A stretch of 27,607 nt of DNA from an uncultured Gemmataceae bacterium (GCA_937922175.1 CAKZUU010000004.1:1-27607), one strand, 5' to 3'. Shown: positions 1 through 7,709, counted from the stretch's first letter. Numbers and translations are program-made. The notes: generated from the sequence alone by a model not told the origin.

Positions 1-562
1 TGTGTCGACGGAGATGGTCGCAAGAGCCTTTCGGGAATATGCCCAGAGCATGACGCCGATACTGGATGCCTGTCGCGACATCGGGGTGCGTTTCGGCTAC
101 CTAGTGCAGCCGGGGCAACTGGCCTTCGATTTTTACAGTGCAGAGCTTTTGCTGGAGGCGGTGAGCGGTCGGGAAGAACTCGGTTTTGTTGTTGATCCCG
201 CCTCCCTTCATTGGCAAGGGGTTGATCCCATTGAATTCCTTTACCGCTTTGCGGACCGTATCGTACATGTTCACGTCAATGACGCCGTCCTGACCCTGAA
301 CGGTCGATCGAGCATTTTGAACTCATACCTGCCTCCGGGGGATCCTCGACGCGGTTGGGATTATCGATCGCCCGGTCATGGCGGCGTAGACTGGCCGGGA
401 ATCATTCGAGCATTAAATTACATTAGTTATGACGGAAGTTTGTCCGTGAATTGGCGCGATGCCGGCATGCACCGGGATTATGGAGCGGAAGACGCGGCTC
501 GATTTGTGAAGCAATTGGATTGGGAGCGAGGTCCCCGCTCGGACTCGCCGATGTTTCAATGA
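1..562 (+). CDS. Sugar phosphate isomerase/epimerase-like TIM barrel, 3' part
   Basis: This is the C-terminal part of a xylose isomerase-like TIM-barrel protein (AP endonuclease family 2 fold). The frame is open to the left edge, and the GTG at base 2 is only the first possible start inside the window, so the true start is probably upstream. Visible family signs are a metal-ligand-type Asp in GFVVDPASLHW, the strand HVHVND, and GHGGVDWPGIIRAL, which is typical of the last third of these barrels. Family members isomerise or epimerise sugars or polyols using a divalent metal; the substrate cannot be told. The protein is probably cytoplasmic, with no signal visible in the part present. It ends 13 nt before the next gene on the same strand, so the two are likely co-transcribed. 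Fold is fairly sure, substrate unknown. Confidence 0.8.
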   Translation, partial: VSTEMVARAFREYAQSMTPILDACRDIGVRFGYLVQPGQLAFDFYSAELLLEAVSGREELGFVVDPASLHWQGVDPIEFLYRFADRIVHVHVNDAVLTLNGRSSILNSYLPPGDPRRGWDYRSPGHGGVDWPGIIRALNYISYDGSLSVNWRDAGMHRDYGAEDAARFVKQLDWERGPRSDSPMFQ

Positions 563-575
563 GAGTGACGACCGC

Positions 576-863
576 ATGATCACCCCCACCGCCGAACAGA
601 TCGCTGCGCTGAAAGCGGATTGGACTGACCAGTACGTGAAGGTAAACCCGGATCGGCCGGAGCTCCGCCGGTTCGCGGGGCGAATTGGCCGCGTCGTCAC
701 GGTCAATTGGTATGGGAAGGCCCTGGTCGATTTCGCGGACGGCGCATGGTACGACATCACGGCGTCGCCCGAGTTCCTCATCCGTGTCAGCGCGGACGAA
801 GCCAAGGGGAAGTACGATCCAAAGGCCAACAGCGCTCAACCACTTCCGGCCCGGGGCGGTTAG
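576..863 (+). CDS. Small conserved hypothetical protein, 95 aa
   Basis: A 95-residue soluble protein with no signal peptide or membrane segment. I do not recognise a named family. It begins MITPTAEQIAALKADWTDQY, and its centre (about residues 35-65: RRFAGRIGRVVTVNWYGKAL then VDFADGAWYDI) reads like a small beta-barrel in which a strand-rich core is followed by an aromatic turn. The C-terminus is Lys/Pro rich. The gene starts 13 nt after the TIM-barrel gene, with a weak purine stretch (GAGAG) upstream, and coding phase is kept to the stop, which supports a real gene. It sits between an isomerase and a glutamine amidotransferase, and this gives no clear hint of function. Confidence 0.75.
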   Translation: MITPTAEQIAALKADWTDQYVKVNPDRPELRRFAGRIGRVVTVNWYGKALVDFADGAWYDITASPEFLIRVSADEAKGKYDPKANSAQPLPARGG

Positions 864-926
864 CCGGCGAGCGATGGAACTCGCCCGAAATGGCGAGCAG
901 ACATCGTCGTCGTTCGGGACGATGTC

Positions 927-1511
927 ATGATCTTGCTGATCGACAACTACGACTCCTTCACGTACAACCTGGTCCAGCGATTGGGCGAGCTGAACCCGGA
1001 GTTGGATATTCGCGTTTTTCGGAACGATCAAGTTACTCTCGATCAGGTAGAGGCTTTGCAGCCATCACATCTGATCATATCGCCCGGCCCCTGCACGCCA
1101 CGCGAGGCGGGCATCTCGAACGAGGTCATCCGACGATTCGCCTCTCGCATCCCCACTCTGGGTGTGTGTCTCGGCCACCAATGCATCGGGCACGTGTTCG
1201 GTGGCGAGATTGTGCGAAACAGTCGGATCATGCACGGTAAAACCTCCCTGATTTATCATGACGGCGAAGGCGTCTTCCGCGGACTTTCGAATCCCTTCGA
1301 GGCAACACGCTATCACAGTCTGGTCATTCGGCGCGAGTCGTTCACCCATCCGGATTTCGTCATCTCCGCATGGACCGAGGAAGGAGAAATCATGGGGGTG
1401 CGGCATCGATCGTGGCCGTTGCACGGCGTTCAATTTCATCCCGAGAGTTTTTTAACCGTTGAAGGACCAGCACTGTTGCGGAACTTCCTGGAGTTGCGGA
1501 GCGGATCGTAA
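927..1511 (+). CDS. pabA/trpG: Anthranilate/aminodeoxychorismate synthase glutamine amidotransferase subunit
   Basis: A 194-residue class I glutamine amidotransferase. It hydrolyses glutamine and passes ammonia to a chorismate-binding partner (TrpE for anthranilate, PabB for aminodeoxychorismate). The N-terminus MILLIDNYDSFTYNL is the family signature. The nucleophile is Cys81 in GVCLGHQCIG, and His171 and Glu173 in GVQFHPES complete the triad. Length is normal. No trpE or pabB lies beside it, so the sequence does not decide between tryptophan and folate synthesis; in many bacteria one subunit serves both. Another ATG at 922 is out of frame. It follows the small protein after 63 nt. The family is certain; the exact pathway is not. 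Confidence 0.93.
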   Translation: MILLIDNYDSFTYNLVQRLGELNPELDIRVFRNDQVTLDQVEALQPSHLIISPGPCTPREAGISNEVIRRFASRIPTLGVCLGHQCIGHVFGGEIVRNSRIMHGKTSLIYHDGEGVFRGLSNPFEATRYHSLVIRRESFTHPDFVISAWTEEGEIMGVRHRSWPLHGVQFHPESFLTVEGPALLRNFLELRSGS

Positions 1512-1715
1512 CGTGACGTTTGCGCATTGCGAATTGACGAGTGAAACGCGCACGGTGATTCGCATCGTAGGGGCGTTTGATTCGGTCGGTCGGACGCGAT
1601 CACGGTAATTCTCGTGGCCAGCGGATCGAATGTAGGCAATGCTGGAGCGATCCCCGGGCAAGGAGGCGTGCTCCGCGTGGAGTGCGGTCCGGGCCGATTC
1701 CACGGATGAACCGCG

Positions 1716-2057
1716 ATGAAACGCAACCTCTTCTTAGCCATCCTCGCCGGCGGGCTAATCTCGTTTGTCGTCTCGGACGTTCAAGCTGACACACCTTTCA
1801 GCTTCGGCCGTCACCGCCGAGTCGGAAGAATCGAGGGATTCTGGTGCCAACCCACCAAAGGCCCTCTGTTCGACTACAGTCCTTACTTTGCCGCTCGTTA
1901 CCCCCAACTTCCGGGGGCACTGGAATTTCAATGGCCTCCATCGGCCGACACGCCGCACGGAAACGGGATAGTGACGCGACCGATCGGCGATGCACCGAAC
2001 CAAGCGGCTCCTGCAAACCCCGCCCCCTCGGCCCCCCCGGCACCCCCGAAACCGTAA
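1716..2057 (+). CDS. Small exported Pro-rich protein
   Basis: A 113-residue protein with a clear Sec signal peptide: MKRN, a hydrophobic stretch to about residue 21, then a likely cut after VQA (about residue 24). The mature part is short, with aromatic-proline motifs (FWCQPTKGPLFDYSPYF, residues about 43-59), and ends in an Ala/Pro-rich tail of about 25 residues. I recognise no domain. It is followed 116 nt later by a second small exported protein with a similar aromatic/Pro style, and both precede a strong terminator, so they may be co-transcribed. Shine-Dalgarno pairing is weak (GGA). Probably a periplasmic or envelope protein of lineage-specific type; function unknown. Confidence 0.7.
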   Translation: MKRNLFLAILAGGLISFVVSDVQADTPFSFGRHRRVGRIEGFWCQPTKGPLFDYSPYFAARYPQLPGALEFQWPPSADTPHGNGIVTRPIGDAPNQAAPANPAPSAPPAPPKP

Positions 2058-2173
2058 GCTTCTTTGCCCCCCGTATTCTTTCCCTCAACGGAGAGGATTT
2101 CCGACGTCCCTAAATTTCGTTTCTCATCCAGGGCCGTCCTGACGGCTCGGTTTCAGCGACAGGAGTTCTAAGC

Positions 2174-2635
2174 ATGATGCGATTGCCTCGATTACTCGTC
2201 GTCGCCGCGGCAGCCTTGACCGTGCCCGCGAGCGTTTCGGCTTTCGGCCCGCTCCGCGCCTCAGGTTGCAACGACTGCCAGGGCGGACACGTCGGCCGCG
2301 GTGGACTCTTCGGAGGCTGCAAGAGCGGAAAATGTGCCGGACTTCTTGGCGCCTTCGCCAACCATCCGCCGGCTTATCCTCAAAAGCAAGGGTTAGGCTT
2401 CTTTCAGCCACCCTTCCAAGCTGCACCCTGGTACTTGTATTGGCCCTACGACGCCCACTTCCAACTGCCCGCACCTATCGGTGCTCCGTTCCAGCCGCCG
2501 CAACACCTTGGGCAGCCGTGGAACCCCTACTTTGCTCATCCCGCTGCAGGAATCGTTTCCGAGTCGATCACTCCGGGGGCTGCTCCTGTGACCAATCCGA
2601 CCGGCCAAGCGCGCCTGGTTGCTCCGAATCGATGA
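2174..2635 (+). CDS. Small exported Gly/Cys- and Pro/aromatic-rich protein
   Basis: A 153-residue protein with a signal peptide (MMRLPRLLVVAAAALTVPAS, cut probably after VSA near residue 23). The mature N-terminus holds four cysteines in a Gly-rich stretch (residues about 30-55, CNDCQGG then GGCKSGKC), which could form disulfides or bind metal. Residues about 75-130 are rich in Pro, Phe, Trp and Tyr (FFQPPFQ, WYLYWPYD). No known domain is visible. The start is well supported by AGGAG at 2161-2165, 8 nt before the ATG. A strong terminator closes the gene. Likely a secreted or surface protein of planctomycete type; function unknown. Confidence 0.75.
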   Translation: MMRLPRLLVVAAAALTVPASVSAFGPLRASGCNDCQGGHVGRGGLFGGCKSGKCAGLLGAFANHPPAYPQKQGLGFFQPPFQAAPWYLYWPYDAHFQLPAPIGAPFQPPQHLGQPWNPYFAHPAAGIVSESITPGAAPVTNPTGQARLVAPNR

Positions 2636-2672
2636 CCGACTCACGGCGCGATTTGTCCGGCCATTTGTTCGC

Positions 2673-2704
2673 CCCGCCGAGCGCTGCCCTCGGTGGGTTT
2701 TTTT
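2673..2704 (+). terminator. Intrinsic terminator after the small exported proteins
   Basis: Bases 2673-2681 pair with 2689-2697 as a 9-bp stem (CCCGCCGAG with CTCGGTGGG, one G-T pair) around a 7-nt loop, followed by seven T at 2698-2704. It separates the + genes from the converging radical SAM gene. Confidence 0.88.
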
Positions 2705-2716
2705 GTTCGCGCGAGT

Positions 2717-3730
2717 CTAATCCACGATGGGCAACGCCGTCCGATGAAAGACCGGGGCCGATTGTTCGCGGAATCGGCTCCCTTGTCGAGTGCCTCGCCG
2801 GCGAAACTCCTTCTCAATCTCTCGGAGAAGCGCTGACTTGTTCCGACACCACTCCGGCGCGACGAGGTAGTCGCCGGGTGCATCACCGCTGAGCCGATGA
2901 ATCACCATCGACGGTGGCAGCCGCTCCACGAAGTCACACGCCAGACGGACGTATTCGTCCAACGACATGATCGTCACTTCGCCCCGGCGAAACATGGCCT
3001 CCAGGGGCGTATCCCGCACGACGTGCAAGTTGTGGATTTTGATGGCATCGAGACCCAGGCTGGCGCAGGTCTCCGCCGTGGCCATCATGTCGGCGTGGCT
3101 CTCGCCAGGCAAACCGAGAATGACATGCACACACAAATCGAATCCCCGCCCTCGGCAACGTTGCACCGCGTCAACAAAGCAAGCGGCGTCGTGCCCTCGA
3201 TTCATCCAGCGTAAGCTACGATCGTGACTGGTTTGCAGCCCAATCTCCAGACAGACCCAACATCGTCGCACGTAGCTGGAAATCAATTCCAGAATTGGTT
3301 CCGGCAAGCAGTCCGGCCGGGTGCCGATCATCAATCCGACAATGTCCCGATACGAGAGAGCTTCATCATAGAGTCGCCGGAGCTTTTCGACCGTTCCGTG
3401 GGTGTTGGTACCCGCTTGAAAGTAGGCGAGAAACTTTTTCGAGCCGTACCGCGACCGAAGGACATCCATGCCGTGTTCGATTTGCTCGCGGATGGAGCGC
3501 CGGGGGAGGCGACGATTGGGACTAAATGACCGGTTATCGCAATAGACGCAACCGCCCGTCGTCACGGTGCCGTCCACGTTCGGACAGGTGAAGCCGCCAT
3601 CCAAGGCAATTCGATGCACTCGTTCGCCGAATCGCTCCGTCAAGAACTGGCGAAAAGAGAGATACGGCGGTTCGGCCCGATCCGTATGCACGGTATTCGT
3701 TTTTCTCCCCGAAGTCAGTTCCGCGTTCAC
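2717..3730 (-). CDS. TIGR01212-type radical SAM protein (YhcC family)
   Basis: A 337-residue radical SAM protein. The [4Fe-4S] cysteines are spaced as in TIGR01212/YhcC proteins: Cys49 in GGFTCPNVDG, then Cys61 and Cys64 in GGCVYC. Other family marks are YFQAGTNTHG (about residues 105-114), GTRPDCLP, ELGLQT-like LEIGLQT, and KIHNLHVVRDTPLE. Enzymes with this core cleave S-adenosylmethionine to a deoxyadenosyl radical; the substrate of this subfamily is not established to my knowledge. The start is uncertain: GTG at 3730 gives the full frame, while GTG at 3691 has a GGGGAG 13 nt upstream. A CATAAT box on - at 3746-3751 is a possible -10. It converges with the small exported genes and diverges from the FHA gene. 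Confidence 0.92.
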   Translation of the reverse strand: MNAELTSGRKTNTVHTDRAEPPYLSFRQFLTERFGERVHRIALDGGFTCPNVDGTVTTGGCVYCDNRSFSPNRRLPRRSIREQIEHGMDVLRSRYGSKKFLAYFQAGTNTHGTVEKLRRLYDEALSYRDIVGLMIGTRPDCLPEPILELISSYVRRCWVCLEIGLQTSHDRSLRWMNRGHDAACFVDAVQRCRGRGFDLCVHVILGLPGESHADMMATAETCASLGLDAIKIHNLHVVRDTPLEAMFRRGEVTIMSLDEYVRLACDFVERLPPSMVIHRLSGDAPGDYLVAPEWCRNKSALLREIEKEFRRRGTRQGSRFREQSAPVFHRTALPIVD

Positions 3731-3754
3731 GTGTCATGACTTAAAATTATGGTA

Positions 3755-3790
3755 GCGTTTCGCGACCGAATGCGAAACCGCGGGGTTTTT
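3755..3790 (+). promoter_or_regulatory. Terminator-like hairpin in the leader of the FHA gene
   Basis: GTTTCGC (3757-3763) pairs perfectly with GCGAAAC (3772-3778) around 8 nt, and an outer GC pair (3755-3756 with 3780-3781) adds to it if C3779 bulges. A GGGG then TTTTT (3786-3790) follows. It lies between divergent genes, just upstream of the FHA gene, so it would act as an attenuator or stop stray + transcription. It also argues against the TTG at 3793 as start. Confidence 0.5.
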
Positions 3791-3840
3791 ATTTGAGTCA
3801 TAAATTTGATGATCGACCGATTGGTCAAGCGAGTGGAACA

Positions 3841-4284
3841 ATGGGCAAACCTTTATTGGGCGAATTGGTTCCTGCGGGAGGGGGAGACACGATCCCTTTA
3901 ATCCGCACTACGATGAAGATCGGCCGACGTCGCTCCTGCGACGTGTGCCTGCCGTTTCCCAATGTTTCGAGCTTTCACTGTGAGCTGACCTACAAGGACG
4001 GTTATTGGGTCGTGCGTGATTTGAATAGTACGAACGGCATTAAGGTGAATGGCCAACGGTTGCGCTATCGCCCCTTGCGGCCCGGCGACAAGATCACGAT
4101 CGGGAAGCGCGATTACACGATCAACTACGAGTTGCCCCTGCACGGTCAGAAAGCCCTTGAAGCGGTCCTCGCTGAGACCGATGGCGTCTTTAACCAATCC
4201 TTGATGGAGAAAGCCGGTCTGACTAAAGCATCGCGGCAGGCGATTTACAATGACGACGATGAACTTGACGCCGACGACGATTGA
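3841..4284 (+). CDS. FHA domain protein
   Basis: A 147-residue protein made almost entirely of one forkhead-associated domain (about residues 5-97), a phosphothreonine-binding module. The signature is intact: IGRRRSCDV (residues 27-35), SSFHCEL (43-49; the usual Arg after the first Ser is Ser here), DLNSTNGIKVNG (60-71) and PGDKITIG (81-88). The C-terminus is acidic (DDDELDADDD). It probably reads Ser/Thr kinase phosphorylation in the cytoplasm; no kinase is nearby. The frame could begin at TTG 3793 (163 aa), but that codon sits on the T-run of a hairpin, and the FHA fold starts just after ATG 3841, so I chose the ATG. Next gene: a short-chain dehydrogenase 98 nt downstream. Confidence 0.88.
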   Translation: MGKPLLGELVPAGGGDTIPLIRTTMKIGRRRSCDVCLPFPNVSSFHCELTYKDGYWVVRDLNSTNGIKVNGQRLRYRPLRPGDKITIGKRDYTINYELPLHGQKALEAVLAETDGVFNQSLMEKAGLTKASRQAIYNDDDELDADDD

Positions 4285-4382
4285 CGCGATCCCGCCCTCT
4301 GTCGATAACGAGTTCCAGCCGACGACGAGCCGACCGACGCGCATGCGGACCGGTTCGTCGTCTCCGCTCATTGGGAAACGCA

Positions 4383-5171
4383 ATGGAACAGCGGCTGGCC
4401 GGGCAAAAGGCGTTGGTGACGGGGGCCTCTTCGGGGATTGGACGTGCCGCGGCCCTGGCCTTGGCAAAGGCAGGCTGTGACGTCGCCCTGAATTATTTCT
4501 CGCTCCACGAGTCGGCTCACGAAGCGGCGGCTCAAATCCAGAGTTTGGGCCGTCGGGCCTTGCAATACCCCGTCGATGTCTCCGACCATCTGGCCGTCGA
4601 ACAGATGGTCGATGACGTCGTCCGACAGTTCGGTCAGATCGACATTTTGGTCAACAGCGCCGTCTACAGCGACCGCGAATTGTTCTGGGAGGCTGATTTG
4701 CAAGGCTTCCGCCGAACGATCGAGGTTTCCATGATGGGGGCATACTACGTTTTGCGGGAGACAACGCGCCACATGATCGCCCGCAACCAAGGCGGCAATG
4801 TCGTCATCATCAGCTCGCCCCACGCCAAACTGGCAATCCCCAGTTGCATGGCCTACAACATGGCCAAGGCCGCTAACGATCAGATGGCCCGTACAGCCGC
4901 CGTCGAGCTGCTTCCCTATCGAATCCGGGTGAATATCATCCACCCCGGGTGGACCGACACGCAAGGTGAGCGCAAGTTCTTCTCCGAGGAAGTGCTGGCC
5001 CGCTCGGCCAAGGATCTTCCGTTGGGTCGAATGTGCCAACCCGAAGAAATCGCTCGCGGCGTCTTGTTCCTCGTCGATCCCGACTCCAGTTACATCACCG
5101 GCTCGACGTTGTCGATTGACGGCGGGTCCCAACTGCCGTGGTGGTCCAAACGCGGGCGGGGCGAGTTTTGA
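4383..5171 (+). CDS. Short-chain dehydrogenase/reductase (SDR)
   Basis: A 262-residue classical SDR, an NAD(P)-dependent oxidoreductase. It shows the cofactor motif TGASSGIG (residues 13-20), the catalytic pair Y158 and K162 in YNMAK, a matching Ser145 in ISSPHAK, and the C-terminal GSTLSIDGG. The structural NNAG motif reads NSAV (91-94), a departure from the usual form. The length matches FabG/glucose 1-dehydrogenase-type enzymes, but the substrate cannot be told. The open frame extends upstream to 4281 and overlaps the FHA gene, but the added residues are Arg/Ser-rich and unlike an SDR, so ATG 4383 is preferred; the ribosome site there is weak (GGGA). Cytoplasmic. Confidence 0.9.
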   Translation: MEQRLAGQKALVTGASSGIGRAAALALAKAGCDVALNYFSLHESAHEAAAQIQSLGRRALQYPVDVSDHLAVEQMVDDVVRQFGQIDILVNSAVYSDRELFWEADLQGFRRTIEVSMMGAYYVLRETTRHMIARNQGGNVVIISSPHAKLAIPSCMAYNMAKAANDQMARTAAVELLPYRIRVNIIHPGWTDTQGERKFFSEEVLARSAKDLPLGRMCQPEEIARGVLFLVDPDSSYITGSTLSIDGGSQLPWWSKRGRGEF

Positions 5172-5334
5172 TCGGCCGCGTCACGACCTGTCAATCCGAC
5201 AGTTCACCACAACTGACGGGCACCGGAGTTGGCAGTTTACTTTCGGGTGAGCAATTCGGCGATTTTTCTCAAGTCTATTCGCCATCATTGTTTACAGAAA
5301 CTTTCGCAACAGGCACGCAAGTTGCTTCTGCCCC

Positions 5335-5344
5335 CCAACGTTGG
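5335..5344. promoter_or_regulatory. 10-bp palindrome in the groES leader
   Basis: CCAACGTTGG is a perfect palindrome 35 nt upstream of the groES start. It could be an operator half or full site, but a palindrome of this size can arise by chance. No -10/-35 pair near it is convincing. Confidence 0.3.
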
Positions 5345-5379
5345 TGCACGACGCTGTTGAGAGTATTTTCGGAGCCACC

Positions 5380-5673
5380 ATGAACCTACGACCGTTGGGA
5401 GACCGCATCATTGTGCGGCGTCACCCCGAGGAGTCGAAAACCGCCGGCGGAATCGTCTTGCCGGACACCGCGAAGAAGAAGCCGCAAAAAGGCACCGTCT
5501 TGGCCGTCGGCCCCGGCAAACTGCTGAAGGACGGGACTCGCCGCGGCCTGCAAGTGAAGGAAGGTGACACGATTCTTTTCACGGCTTGGGCCGGCGACGA
5601 ATTCAAGGACCGGGCCAAGGACGAGACCATCCTGGTGATGCACGAGGAAGATGTGCTCGCCGTCCTCGAGTAA
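5380..5673 (+). CDS. groES: Co-chaperonin GroES
   Basis: A 97-residue GroES, the heptameric lid of the chaperonin. Visible marks are the N-terminus MNLRPLGDRIIVRR, the mobile loop with GGIVLPDTAKKKPQKGTV (about residues 24-41), GDTILF, and the ending EEDVLAVLE. Length is standard. The start is fixed by GGAG at 5371-5374, 5 nt before ATG 5380; an in-frame GTG further upstream adds residues foreign to the family. groEL follows 98 nt later on the same strand. I see no CIRCE operator (TTAGCACTC with its inverted copy) in the 208-nt leader, so HrcA-type control is not supported; a 10-bp palindrome CCAACGTTGG lies at 5335-5344. Confidence 0.97.
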   Translation: MNLRPLGDRIIVRRHPEESKTAGGIVLPDTAKKKPQKGTVLAVGPGKLLKDGTRRGLQVKEGDTILFTAWAGDEFKDRAKDETILVMHEEDVLAVLE

Positions 5674-5771
5674 GCGCCCGGCGCCGACGCAAGGGGGCCT
5701 CGAACCAATTTTGATCCATTGTTCGTCGTTTGAAGTCAATATTCCATCTGGATGCAGGAGATCTTGAACCG

Positions 5772-7418
5772 ATGAGCGCCAAGCAAATTGCATTCGATCA
5801 AGAAGCCCGAGAGGCGATGCGTCGCGGCGTGTCGAAATTGGCGAAAGCCGTCAAAGTCACGCTGGGACCCAAGGGCCGAAACGTGATTATCCAGAAGTCG
5901 TTTGGCTCGCCGACTGTGACGAAAGACGGCGTCACCGTCGCGAAGGAGATCGATCTTCCGGACCACTACGAGAATATGGGCGCGAGGATGGTCCGCGAAG
6001 TGGCGAGCAAGACCGGCGACGTGGCGGGCGATGGGACCACGACGGCCACCGTGCTCGCTGAGGCCATTTACAATGAAGGTCTCAAAGCTGTGGTCAGCGG
6101 CGTCAACCCGATGCTGATGAAACGAGGCATCGAAAAGGCAGTCGAGGACATTGTCGCCAAGCTCCAAGCGGCCAAGATCGACATCAAGAGCAAGGCCGAC
6201 ATGGTCTCGGTGGCGACCATTGCCGCCAACAACGATGAAGAGATTGGTCGGATCATTGCCGAAGCGATGGACAAGGTCGGCAAGGACGGCGTCCTGACCG
6301 TCGAAGAAGGAAAGACGACCCAAACCACGCACGAGTTCGTTGAGGGAATGCAATTCGACCGTGGCTATCTGTCACCGTACTTCGTCACGAATCCCGAGAC
6401 GATGGAGTGCGAATTGGAAGATGCCTATGTCTTGGTGTACGAAAAGAAGATCAGCACCAACAAAGACATCGTGCCGATCTTGGAAAAAGCGGTGGTGCAG
6501 CAAGGTCGCCCGTTGTTGATCATCTGCGAGGAGGTCGAAGGCGAAGCCTTGGCCACCCTCGTGGTGAATAAGATTCAGCGTCCGGGCATGTTTCGAGTCT
6601 GCGCGGTGAAGGCCCCTGGCTACGGTGACCGGCGGAAGGCGATGCTCGAGGACATCGCGATCCTGACGGGCGGTCGGGCCATCTTCGAGGACCTGGGAAT
6701 CCAATTGGAGAATGTGCAAATCAAGGATCTGGGTCAAGCGAAGAAGATCAAGGTGGACAAGGACAATACCACCATCATCGAGGGGAAAGGAAAGAGCACG
6801 GACATCAAAGCACGCATTGCGATGATCCAACGCGAGCTCGAGAAATCCACGAGTGACTACGACAAGGAGAAATTAAGCGAACGGATCGCGAAGCTGTCGG
6901 GGGGCGTGGCGAAGATTAACGTCGGCGCCGCCACCGAGAGCGAGATGAAAGAAAAGAAGATGCGTGTCGAAGATGCGATGCACGCCACTCGGGCCGCCAT
7001 CCAAGAGGGGATTTTGCCGGGTGGGGGCGTTGCCTTGCTGCGGGCCGCTGCCGCCGTCAAGCCCGAGGGCGAACTTTCTCATGACGAGAAGGTCGGCTAC
7101 GACATCGTGCTGCGGGCTTGTCGGGCACCGTTGCGCCAAATCGTCGAAAACGCCGGTGAGGACGGAAACATCGTTGCGGCCAAAGTCTTGGAAGAGAAGA
7201 ACTTCAACTTCGGCTACGATGCGCGTCTCAGTCGCTACTGCGACCTCGTAAAAGAAGGGATTATCGATCCGCTGAAAGTGGTGCGCTCGGCCTTGCAAAA
7301 TGCCGCCAGCGTCTCGACCTTGTTGCTCACCAGCGACGCCTTGGTGGCCGAACTGCCTAAAGAAGAGAAAGGCAAGAAGGGTGGTGGCGGCAACGGCGGA
7401 TATGACGACATGTATTGA
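5772..7418 (+). CDS. groEL: Chaperonin GroEL
   Basis: A 548-residue GroEL, the double-ring ATPase that folds proteins with GroES. Landmarks follow E. coli numbering closely: LGPKGRNV (31-38), VTKDGVTVAKEI (49-60), GDGTTTATV with Asp87, and the late VEDAMHATRAA followed by GILPGGGVALLRAA. The C-terminus departs from the norm: instead of GGM repeats it ends KKGGGGNGGYDDMY. The start ATG 5772 has AGGAG at 5757-5761 (10 nt away); a TTG upstream would add 14 non-family residues. It forms an operon with groES and is closed by a strong terminator at 7444. Planctomycetes often carry several groEL copies; this one is paired with groES, so it is probably the main folding copy. Confidence 0.97.
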   Translation: MSAKQIAFDQEAREAMRRGVSKLAKAVKVTLGPKGRNVIIQKSFGSPTVTKDGVTVAKEIDLPDHYENMGARMVREVASKTGDVAGDGTTTATVLAEAIYNEGLKAVVSGVNPMLMKRGIEKAVEDIVAKLQAAKIDIKSKADMVSVATIAANNDEEIGRIIAEAMDKVGKDGVLTVEEGKTTQTTHEFVEGMQFDRGYLSPYFVTNPETMECELEDAYVLVYEKKISTNKDIVPILEKAVVQQGRPLLIICEEVEGEALATLVVNKIQRPGMFRVCAVKAPGYGDRRKAMLEDIAILTGGRAIFEDLGIQLENVQIKDLGQAKKIKVDKDNTTIIEGKGKSTDIKARIAMIQRELEKSTSDYDKEKLSERIAKLSGGVAKINVGAATESEMKEKKMRVEDAMHATRAAIQEGILPGGGVALLRAAAAVKPEGELSHDEKVGYDIVLRACRAPLRQIVENAGEDGNIVAAKVLEEKNFNFGYDARLSRYCDLVKEGIIDPLKVVRSALQNAASVSTLLLTSDALVAELPKEEKGKKGGGGNGGYDDMY

Positions 7419-7443
7419 TCGCTGACTTCGTCAACTCTTTAGC

Positions 7444-7477
7444 GCGGCGTGGAGGTTGCTCGTCCACGCCGCTTTTT
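7444..7477 (+). terminator. Intrinsic terminator after groEL
   Basis: GCGGCGTGGA (7444-7453) pairs perfectly with TCCACGCCGC (7463-7472), a 10-bp stem with a 9-nt loop, followed by TTTTT at 7473-7477. It starts 25 nt after the groEL stop. Confidence 0.95.
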
Positions 7478-7676
7478 ATTTCGAAGATTGGTTGTCGTTC
7501 GTTTCACCTGCAGGTTTTGGCCAATGCACTTCAATCGCTGGAAGGTGCGCTGACTCGGCCGAATGGCGAACCTTCTCTGCGAGCTTTTTACCCACACGAT
7601 TCAAGCGATCGGCATCCTGACCGTCACAGCCGATGAACCCGGTTGCCAAGACCACCAAGGCCAACGAGTAACGCAT
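7476..7676 (-). CDS. Small lipoprotein, 66 aa
   Basis: A 66-residue protein with a lipoprotein signal: MRYSLALVVLATGFIGCDG, where Cys17 in FIGC would be lipidated. The mature part is only about 50 residues, charged (DRLNRVGKKLAEKV) with a Pro-rich middle and a polar end. I recognise no family. The ribosome site looks real (AAGGGGAAAAGG directly before the ATG at 7676). Its stop lies against the T-run of the groEL terminator. The gene runs divergent from the creatininase-family gene, with an 87-nt shared upstream region. It is short, so some doubt remains, but the lipobox and ribosome site together support it. Confidence 0.7.
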   Translation of the reverse strand: MRYSLALVVLATGFIGCDGQDADRLNRVGKKLAEKVRHSAESAHLPAIEVHWPKPAGETNDNQSSK

Positions 7677-7703
7677 CCTTTTCCCCTTATGGTGCAGACG
7701 ATG

Positions 7704-7709
7704 TATAAT
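7704..7709 (+). promoter_or_regulatory. Possible -10 box for the creatininase-family gene
   Basis: A perfect TATAAT lies 54 nt upstream of the ATG at 7764, in the gap shared with the divergent lipoprotein. No good -35 is seen 16-18 nt upstream (TTCCCC region), so this is a tentative call. Confidence 0.35.

Noticed and set aside
3793..3840. TTG start for the FHA protein giving 16 extra residues
   Set aside because: It lies on the T-run of a hairpin and the FHA fold begins just after the ATG at 3841.
4368..5132. 254-codon frame on - opposite the short-chain dehydrogenase
   Set aside because: Shadow frame, no recognisable motif and His/Asp/Arg-rich composition.
5172..5379. CIRCE or sigma32-type heat-shock site before groES
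   Set aside because: No match to the conserved inverted repeat or to a sigma32 pair was found; only short inverted repeats and a palindrome.
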